A stretch of 19,763 nt of DNA from Sulfurimonas sp. UBA6014 (GTDB lineage Bacteria; Campylobacterota; Campylobacteria; Campylobacterales; Sulfurimonadaceae), in assembly GCA_002428085.1 (NCBI GenBank), contig DJAA01000059.1, forward strand, positions 6,761 to 26,523. Direction: 5' to 3'. Below the pieces are notes generated by a model that saw only the letters and a list, made by a program, of their open reading frames with translations, made no database searches and was not told the DNA's origin. The first letter of the stretch is position 1; every line of letters starts with the position of its first letter. Position numbers and translations under genes: made by a program. Below are positions 15,328-19,763 of this stretch, piece by piece.

Positions 15328-16044
15328 TTATTTGATTTGCAAATTGTAATGTATCGGTACTTCGAGGGTAAGTTTTTCATCTGATTTTGGAAATTTGCCA
15401 GATAAATTCTCTATAGTTGTAATAGCAGCTTGGGAGAGAATCCCACTTTTAGAAGAGACAACTTCTATATGAGAGACTGTAGCATCTTGTTGAAGTATAA
15501 ATTTCACAACTACTGCCCCTTCAATTCCTCTTTGTCTAGCAGATTTTGGATAGTATAGATTCTCTTGCAAAAGCTTGACTAATTGCTCTAAGTGCTCTTG
15601 AATATACACTTGTGATAAACTCGTTTCTTGGACTTGAGGAGTCTCTTGTATACGTATTTGATGTTGCATATTTTCTGGTTGTACTTGAGGTTGTTGTGCT
15701 TGGAGAGGTTGGATTTGCTCTTGTTCTGCTTGAACTATTTGCTGAGATTTTTGCTCTTCATGAGGCGGTTTTTTGGCTGCAAAAACTACCTTGTTTAAAG
15801 GCAAAGGAGGGGTTGCTTTCTCTTTTTGAACTGCTTTTGTTAACTCTTTTTTTGGAACTACAATAGTCTCTTTTTGAATCTTTTTTTCAGGTTTTATCTC
15901 TGCCACACAGCATAATTTTATACATATATTTTCTTCCTTTTTCTCCTCATGCAAAGGTAGTATTTTCCATACATAAAGCAAGAGGACAAAGAAAGTCACA
16001 TGAACTGCAAGGGAGATAAAAAGAGAGCTGCTATGTCGTATCAT
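15328..16044 (-). CDS. tonB: TonB-type energy transducer
   Basis: TonB spans the periplasm and passes proton-motive energy from ExbBD to outer-membrane receptors for iron complexes, cobalamin or nickel. The 238-residue protein has an N-terminal anchor (about residues 8-28, SLFISLAVHVTFFVLLLYVW) with the conserved His in the membrane segment. A Lys/Pro/Gln-rich linker follows to about residue 145, and a C-terminal domain shows YYPKSARQRGIEGAVVVKF and GILSQAAITTIENLSGKFP, the usual YPxxAxxxGxxGxVxVxF pattern. A pair of adjacent cysteines (LCC) in the early periplasmic part is unusual. No exbB, exbD or receptor gene is next to it, so its ExbBD must come from elsewhere in the genome. No strong ribosome binding site is visible before the ATG. 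Confidence 0.85.
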   Translation of the reverse strand: MIRHSSSLFISLAVHVTFFVLLLYVWKILPLHEEKKEENICIKLCCVAEIKPEKKIQKETIVVPKKELTKAVQKEKATPPLPLNKVVFAAKKPPHEEQKSQQIVQAEQEQIQPLQAQQPQVQPENMQHQIRIQETPQVQETSLSQVYIQEHLEQLVKLLQENLYYPKSARQRGIEGAVVVKFILQQDATVSHIEVVSSKSGILSQAAITTIENLSGKFPKSDEKLTLEVPIHYNLQIK

Positions 16045-16116
16045 GACAGCAATAGTACCAAAATGGACTTTACTTACGTGTTAAATCCTTAGTATGCAAG
16101 GAGATGCAACGCGGAG

Positions 16117-17292
16117 CTAAATAGCCCGTTTAAATTCGGGGTACGCTTCAACGCCACATTCAGCAACGTCCATTCCCTGAACTTGTGCATCATCTTGCGC
16201 ACGAAATTTGATAAATATATTAATAAGGTATAACACGGCAAAAGAGACACCAAAAGCGAAAACCCCGATAATCAAAACCCCTTTTAACTGTGCCATAAAA
16301 GAGACACTCTCTACAAATATCCCCACAGCCAAAGTTCCCCAAATACCATTAACAAGGTGAACAGACAAGGCACCTACAGGGTCATCGAGTTTAAATTTGT
16401 CAAAGAGTGGAACTGCAAAAACAACAAGAGCTCCCCCAACAACACCGACGAGGATTGGAGTGTACATATCAAATAAATCAGGTCCTGCTGTCACTGCGAC
16501 AAGTCCACCTAAAGCACCGTTTAAAATCATGGTAATATCAAAAAGTTTATACCGAATATACATCAAAACTCCTGCCATAATAGCTCCTGCAAGTCCAGAT
16601 GTATTTGTGTTCATGATAGTTTTTGCGACCGTATTTGCATTTTCTACACTTGAAATTGAGCCGACACTCCCACCATTGAAACCAAACCAGCCTATCCAAA
16701 GTAAAAATGCGCCCAGAACAACAAGAGGAATATTTGAAGCAGGAATAACGCGAAGACCGCCTTGCACATAGCGCCCTTTACGAGAACCTATAATAAGTAT
16801 GGCAGCAAGAAGTGCCCAGCCACCTGTTGAGTGGATGATGGTAGAACCTGCTAAATCGTGGATATTTATATCTAAAAAAGTACCAGCTATCATGTCAGCA
16901 CCCCAGCTAACATTGACAACCAAGGGGTAGATAAAGCCTCCCATAACTACAGCAAAGATAGCCAAAGGGATAATCTTCACTCGCTCACTTACCCCACCGC
17001 TCATGATGTTTATGGTTTTACCCACAAATGCCATTTGAAACAAAAAAGCTGCCCAAATGCTCATGTTAGCGTTGTCCCAACTTCCAAATGCGAGTTTATA
17101 ACCCACAAGCAAAAATGCCATAGAAGCGACTGCATATATCATGATGTTAATAGTTAAAACACTTGAGACATTTTTCGTGCGAACAAGACCAGCTTCAAGC
17201 ATAGCAAAACCAGGAACCATAAAAATGATAAGGACCATGGAAAAGAGTGCAAAAAAAGTGTCAATTATATATTTAAAATCAGCTTCTAACAT
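16117..17292 (-). CDS. amt: Ammonium transporter (Amt family), short form
   Basis: This trimeric inner-membrane channel takes up ammonium. The 391-residue protein has about 11 membrane spans and no cleavable signal peptide. The conduction pathway is intact: Phe89 of the outer gate (FQMAFVG), Asp146 and the first twin histidine His154 (DLAGSTIIHSTGG), the inner gate in WFGFNGGS (Phe205, Ser209), and the second twin histidine His312 (GALSVHLVNGIWG). The Amt signature MVPGFAMLEAGLVRTKN near residue 25 is clear. The short tail (DVAECGVEAYP) keeps the GVEAY-like end that moves with PII binding in this family. It is the last gene after glnK, with its own extended -10 and an inverted repeat upstream. 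It is clearly divergent from the other Amt in this window, so it is not a recent duplicate. Confidence 0.92.
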   Translation of the reverse strand: MLEADFKYIIDTFFALFSMVLIIFMVPGFAMLEAGLVRTKNVSSVLTINIMIYAVASMAFLLVGYKLAFGSWDNANMSIWAAFLFQMAFVGKTINIMSGGVSERVKIIPLAIFAVVMGGFIYPLVVNVSWGADMIAGTFLDINIHDLAGSTIIHSTGGWALLAAILIIGSRKGRYVQGGLRVIPASNIPLVVLGAFLLWIGWFGFNGGSVGSISSVENANTVAKTIMNTNTSGLAGAIMAGVLMYIRYKLFDITMILNGALGGLVAVTAGPDLFDMYTPILVGVVGGALVVFAVPLFDKFKLDDPVGALSVHLVNGIWGTLAVGIFVESVSFMAQLKGVLIIGVFAFGVSFAVLYLINIFIKFRAQDDAQVQGMDVAECGVEAYPEFKRAI

Positions 17293-17320
17293 AGCAATAC
17301 CTTGTGTAAAATTGAGGGGT

Positions 17321-17329
17321 ATTTTATCA
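17321..17329 (-). promoter_or_regulatory. Promoter of the short amt gene (extended -10 TGATAAAAT)
   Basis: On the minus strand TGATAAAAT matches the extended -10 pattern with one mismatch and lies 29 bases before the start codon. It stands downstream of the glnK terminator hairpin, so the gene can be expressed independently of glnK. Confidence 0.4.
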
Positions 17330-17355
17330 AAAAAGTAAAATTTATAAAAAGGAAG

Positions 17356-17374
17356 TTGATTAAAATTTAATCAA
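17356..17374. promoter_or_regulatory. Inverted repeat, operator candidate upstream of the short amt gene
   Basis: TTGATTAAA-A-TTTAATCAA is a perfect inverted repeat with 9-base arms and a one-base centre. It lies about 27 bases upstream of the -10 of the short amt gene, near -35 to -60, where an activator or repressor could act. The half-site begins like an FNR half (TTGAT), but the spacing to ATCAA is 9 rather than 4, so FNR is not supported. Confidence 0.4.
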
Positions 17375-17375
17375 T

Positions 17376-17421
17376 AAAAAGAGAGGATTTAAATCTTCCC
17401 ACATTATAAGTTTGTGGAAAG
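17376..17421 (-). terminator. glnK transcription terminator
   Basis: On the minus strand CTTTCCACA and TGTGGGAAG (plus-strand positions 17395-17403 and 17413-17421) pair over 9 bases with one G-U, around a 9-base loop. The hairpin begins 12 bases after the glnK stop and is followed by a T-rich stretch with five consecutive Ts (17376-17380). The distance to the T-run makes it a moderate intrinsic terminator. Confidence 0.5.
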
Positions 17422-17433
17422 ATAAAAATAAAG

Positions 17434-17772
17434 TTAGATAGCTTCTGAGTCTGTTTCACCAGTACGAATACGGATGATTTGTTCAACATTACTTATAAAT
17501 ATTTTACCATCACCAATTTTACCTGTTCTAGCAGCTTCAACAATAACAGATGTCACTTTTTCAACATCTTTATCTTCTACTACCATTTCCATTTTAATTT
17601 TTGGTAAAAAATCTACCACATACTCAGCACCACGATAGAGCTCACTATGACCTTTTTGACGGCCATACCCTTTGACTTCGCTCACAGTCATGCCCGTAAT
17701 CCCGATTTCAGCTAAAGCATCTTTGACATCTTCTAGTTTAAATGGTTTGATAACCGCTTCTACTTTTTTCAT
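17434..17772 (-). CDS. glnK: Nitrogen regulatory protein PII (GlnK/GlnB)
   Basis: PII proteins are trimers that sense 2-oxoglutarate and ATP/ADP and plug the Amt channel with their T-loop when nitrogen is sufficient. The 112-residue length is standard. Visible parts are the N-terminal MKKVEAVIKPFKLEDVK, the T-loop VKGYGRQKGHSELYRGAEY with Tyr51 (the uridylylation site in enteric bacteria), the B-loop ARTGKIGDGKIF, and the C-terminal RIRTGE. Position between two amt genes marks it as GlnK. No uridylyltransferase gene is near, so whether Tyr51 is modified is open. The start ATG has GGAG 8 bases upstream. The 206-base leader contains several hairpins, one of them (17798-17816) ending 26 bases before the start. 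Confidence 0.95.
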   Translation of the reverse strand: MKKVEAVIKPFKLEDVKDALAEIGITGMTVSEVKGYGRQKGHSELYRGAEYVVDFLPKIKMEMVVEDKDVEKVTSVIVEAARTGKIGDGKIFISNVEQIIRIRTGETDSEAI

Positions 17773-17797
17773 ATTTAAGACTCCATAATTTTTATAA

Positions 17798-17816
17798 AGA
17801 GAGCGGATTGCTCTCT
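17798..17816 (-). promoter_or_regulatory. Hairpin in the glnK leader
   Basis: On the minus strand AGAGAGC-AATCC-GCTCTCT forms a 7-base perfect stem with a 5-base loop, ending 25 bases before the glnK start. A second perfect stem AACCAT-AAAA-ATGGTT lies at 17836-17851. The first could act as a terminator for the upstream amt transcript or as a translational control element; it lacks a good T-run. Confidence 0.35.
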
Positions 17817-17826
17817 GATATTATTT

Positions 17827-17937
17827 TCAAATTGTAACCATTTTTATGGTTTTAATCAACTCAACGATACGCTCTACTTCCAAGGAAAGTTAGCTTTTAA
17901 ATGCTAACCAATGGCATTCTCCACCATGAGTAGCCAT
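17827..17937 (-). pseudogene. Possible small-ORF relic or structured RNA in the amt-glnK spacer
   Basis: In the minus-strand frame beginning with ATG at 17937, the sequence reads MATHGGECHWLAFKS, TAA (17890-17892), and then LSLEVERIVELIKTIKMVTI, TGA. The second half looks like an amphipathic helix. One stop interrupts an otherwise open frame that continues upstream as KEVLPLSTLWVA. No ribosome binding site fits. It may be a decayed gene fragment, a repeat-family member, or chance within a structured leader; the stem GTTAGC...GCTAAC (17889-17908) spans the stop. Confidence 0.25.
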
Positions 17938-17953
17938 AGCGACCCAAAGCGTA

Positions 17954-17977
17954 GATAAAGGAAGTACTTCCTTTATC
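17954..17977. repeat. Perfect 24-base palindrome just after the long amt gene
   Basis: The arms GATAAAGGAAGT and ACTTCCTTTATC are exact reverse complements with no spacer, and the palindrome ends one base before the amt stop codon. In RNA it would form a long hairpin at the 3' end of the message. No T-run follows on the minus strand, so it may protect the 3' end or bind a dimeric protein rather than terminate. Confidence 0.6.
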
Positions 17978-17978
17978 G

Positions 17979-19295
17979 TTATATATTAAGAGCCTTCTCA
18001 CCATGAACAGCTTCATCAAGTCCACGACTTTCAGTCTCTTCATCAACTTTACCACCACCTGTTAAAGCAGAAGCTATAAAATAAACTATAACGGTTCCAA
18101 CCAATGTAAAGATACCAACAACCGCAACTGATTCAAGTTGAACTAAGAATTGTCCCATTCTATCACCCGAAGCTTTGAGTGGACCATCCCAAAGTAAGCT
18201 TTTGTCATCAAGAGCAAATAATGCAGTTGCAAGTGCACCCCATAGACCCGCTAAAAAGTGAATTCCAAATGCATCTAAAGAGTCATCATATCCAAGTTTT
18301 TTCTTCAATACAGCAACACCAAAATACGCTATAACTGAACCTGCCGCACCAATAATCATCGCACCACCAACATCAACGAAACCTGCAGCTGGAGTAATCG
18401 CAACCAGACCAGCAACAACACCTGAAGCAGCCCCTAATAATGTAGGCTTTTTATATACAATCCACTCAATTAATACCCATGTAATCGCAGCTATTGCAGT
18501 TGCAAGTGTAGTAGTTAAATAAGCTAAACCTGCAATAGAGCTTGCACCAAAAGCTGATCCACCATTAAATCCGTACCAACCGAACCATAAAAGGGCAGCA
18601 CCTAAAGCAGTCAGCATAACGCTCATTGGTTTCATAGCAACTTTTGGATAGCCTGCACGTTTACCTACTAAGAATGCCAAAACTAAACCAGCAAGACCGC
18701 CATTCATGTGAACAACTGTTCCACCTGCGAAATCAAGTGCACCTAAGTCAAACAAGTAAGCACCTGCTCCACCCCAAACCATATGCGTAATTGGTGCATA
18801 AACAACAGCAACCCAAAGAGCTACAAACACTAACCATGTTGAAAACTTGATTCTCTCTATGACAGAACCACTTGCAATCGCAACAGTTATAGCCGCGAAA
18901 GTTCCTTGAAAAACAACGAAAACATACGTAGGATAACTTCCGACTGAAGTTAAATCAGTCCAGCTAATTCCATTTAGGAACATGTTGCCAAATCCACCCA
19001 TAACTGTTTGAAGACCTACTGATGCATTCGTTCCAAATGCTATTGAGTAACCAACAGCTATCCAAGTAACAAAAGCGACTGTAAAAGCCATAAGTACCAT
19101 TACATATGTATTAAGTACATTTTTTGAACGAGTCATACCAGCATAGAACAAAGCGAGTCCTGCTGGAGTCATGAGAAATACCAAAGCCGTAGACATCATC
19201 ATCCACGCTGTATTTCCACTATCGAGTGTCGGTACATCTTCAGCAAACGCCAAAGAGGGCAAAAGCACTAAAGCTAGTTGTAACCATTTTTTCAT
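17979..19295 (-). CDS. amtB: Ammonium transporter AmtB with signal peptide
   Basis: This is a 438-residue ammonium channel of the AmtB type. It begins with a cleavable-looking signal peptide (MKKWLQLALVLLPSLAFA, cut after residue 18), as in E. coli AmtB, followed by 11 spans. Conduction residues are intact: outer-gate Phe133 (FQGTFAAITV), Asp188 and His196 (DFAGGTVVHMNGG), Phe243 and Ser247 in WYGFNGGS, and His346 (DAFGIHFLAGLWG). The signature TPAGLALFYAGMTRSKN is clear. The C-terminal tail ends ETESRGLDEAVHGEKAL, the conserved GLDxxxHGE motif that couples to GlnK, which is encoded next. AAGGAAG lies before the ATG. An extended -10 (19339-19347) and a pair of direct repeats lie upstream, which suggests regulated expression by nitrogen supply. 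Confidence 0.96.
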   Translation of the reverse strand: MKKWLQLALVLLPSLAFAEDVPTLDSGNTAWMMMSTALVFLMTPAGLALFYAGMTRSKNVLNTYVMVLMAFTVAFVTWIAVGYSIAFGTNASVGLQTVMGGFGNMFLNGISWTDLTSVGSYPTYVFVVFQGTFAAITVAIASGSVIERIKFSTWLVFVALWVAVVYAPITHMVWGGAGAYLFDLGALDFAGGTVVHMNGGLAGLVLAFLVGKRAGYPKVAMKPMSVMLTALGAALLWFGWYGFNGGSAFGASSIAGLAYLTTTLATAIAAITWVLIEWIVYKKPTLLGAASGVVAGLVAITPAAGFVDVGGAMIIGAAGSVIAYFGVAVLKKKLGYDDSLDAFGIHFLAGLWGALATALFALDDKSLLWDGPLKASGDRMGQFLVQLESVAVVGIFTLVGTVIVYFIASALTGGGKVDEETESRGLDEAVHGEKALNI

Positions 19296-19338
19296 TTTGT
19301 CTTCCTTTGATTTCTCTTTCGAGTTATTTTCGCCAAGA

Positions 19339-19347
19339 AGTATAACA
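19339..19347 (-). promoter_or_regulatory. amtB promoter (extended -10 TGTTATACT)
   Basis: On the minus strand TGTTATACT matches TGnTATAAT with one mismatch and lies 43 bases before the amtB start. No sigma-54 -24/-12 element with correct spacing was found, so the nitrogen control common in enteric bacteria is not supported here. Confidence 0.4.
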
Positions 19348-19364
19348 ACTTAACACTCCTCTGG

Positions 19365-19397
19365 TAAGCAGGTAACTGCCTATTTTTTAATCAGGTA
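19365..19397. promoter_or_regulatory. Tandem direct repeats upstream of amtB
   Basis: TAAGCAGGTA (19365-19374) and TAATCAGGTA (19388-19397) differ at one base and are 23 bases apart, close to two helical turns. They lie just upstream of where the -35 of amtB would be, a usual place for activator sites. The first copy also overlaps a short stem (GCAG-GTAA-CTGC). Confidence 0.35.
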
Positions 19398-19520
19398 GTT
19401 TTACTTCTGTGCATCTCACAATCATGAAGGTTTTTTTGGCTTTACAAATAGCTTAAGGGATTTTAAGATACCATAATCCAATTTTTTGTTTTAAATCTTT
19501 AACTAATTAGGGTGTTTTCT

Positions 19521-19763
19521 ATGGCAAATTTGCTAAATAACGACGTGATAAAAACGATTAATATTGAAGAATCACTTCAAAACAGTTACCTTGACTACTC
19601 TATGAGTGTCATTGTCGGACGTGCATTACCAGATGTAAGAGACGGTCTTAAACCCGTTCATAGAAGAATTCTTTACGCCATGGATAAGCTCAATCTCTCC
19701 TATGGTGCAAAATACAAAAAATCAGCCCGTATAGTCGGGGATGTCATCGGTCAGTACCATCCT
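19521..19763 (+). CDS. gyrA: DNA gyrase subunit A, 3' partial
   Basis: These are the first 81 codons of gyrA, running off the window end. GyrA is the breakage-reunion subunit of the type II topoisomerase that supercoils DNA. The translated start MANLLNNDVIKTINIEESLQ is followed by SYLDYSMSVIVGRALPDVRDGLKPVHRRILYAM, a hallmark of GyrA/ParC, and by SARIVGDVIGQYHP, the beginning of the quinolone-resistance region. The next residues, which decide quinolone response, are outside the window. The ATG at 19521 is preceded by AGGG at 19509-19512. It is divergent from amtB; the 225-base spacer contains a CATAAT (19472-19477) that could be its -10. GyrA rather than ParC is assumed because this phylum generally lacks ParC. 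Confidence 0.95.
   Translation, partial: MANLLNNDVIKTINIEESLQNSYLDYSMSVIVGRALPDVRDGLKPVHRRILYAMDKLNLSYGAKYKKSARIVGDVIGQYHP

Noticed and set aside
14979..15335. 118-codon open frame on the plus strand
   Set aside because: It is antisense to plsY, whose family motifs are clear; the translation is low in complexity, rich in Ser, Thr and Lys, and has no recognisable domain.
16397..16771. 124-codon open frame on the plus strand
   Set aside because: It is a shadow of the short amt gene on the other strand, rich in Pro and Thr from reversed transporter codons.
17356..17374. FNR/CRP-type box
   Set aside because: Half-sites TTGAT and ATCAA are present, but the spacer is 9 bases instead of 4.
19364..19382. 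Sigma-54 promoter upstream of amtB
   Set aside because: The minus strand shows AGGCAG...TGC, but the GG and GC elements are one base too close for the -24/-12 spacing.
19369..19388. Intrinsic terminator GCAG-GTAA-CTGC followed by T-run on the plus strand
   Set aside because: The stem is only 4 bases and no plus-strand gene lies upstream that would need it.
1..19763. CRISPR arrays, tRNA or rRNA genes, insertion sequences, prophage
   Set aside because: No regularly spaced repeats, no cloverleaf or rRNA signature and no transposase or integrase frame were seen on either strand.

Overview
This window looks like a chromosomal segment of a member of the Campylobacterota (formerly Epsilonproteobacteria), most like the Sulfurimonas/Sulfuricurvum side of the phylum. 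The reasons are the AT-rich, tightly packed genes; an OmpR-type regulator whose DNA-binding half matches what I remember of Helicobacter HsrA and Campylobacter CosR almost word for word; tyrA directly next to bamA; and a ppx-like / ferredoxin / cosR / folB order that I recall from Campylobacter. The genus is inference. No rRNA, tRNA, insertion sequence, prophage or CRISPR array is visible. No gene-free stretch exceeds about 230 bases.

Region 1 (1-7064, plus strand) is one compact operon for a type II secretion / type IV pilus / DNA-uptake (Cts-like) machine: the end of a secretin gene, two small single-span membrane proteins I do not recognise, two pseudopilins, a GspE-type ATPase, a GspF-type platform protein and a third pseudopilin. 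No prepilin peptidase is visible here.

Region 2 (7061-10231) holds tyrA (minus) and bamA (plus), divergently transcribed from a 99-base spacer. Both end in convergent overlaps with their neighbours, so the region is packed with no room for terminators.

Region 3 (10228-14651, minus) carries a Ppx/GppA-like phosphatase, a 2[4Fe-4S] ferredoxin, a palindromic intergenic element, a sensor histidine kinase, an HsrA/CosR-type response regulator with an intact phospho-acceptor Asp, and folB. The kinase next to this regulator is notable, because the Helicobacter and Campylobacter versions are orphan, phosphorylation-independent regulators.

Region 4 (14651-16044, minus) carries plsY, joined to folB by a one-base overlap, and an orphan tonB.

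Region 5 (16117-19295, minus) is an ammonium-uptake locus: an Amt transporter with a signal peptide, the PII protein GlnK, and a second, shorter Amt. The genes are separated by leaders full of inverted repeats, each with its own plausible promoter. The window ends in the first 81 codons of gyrA (plus strand).

Many promoters here fit an extended -10 pattern (TGnTATAAT-like) without a clear -35, as expected for the sigma-70 of this phylum.
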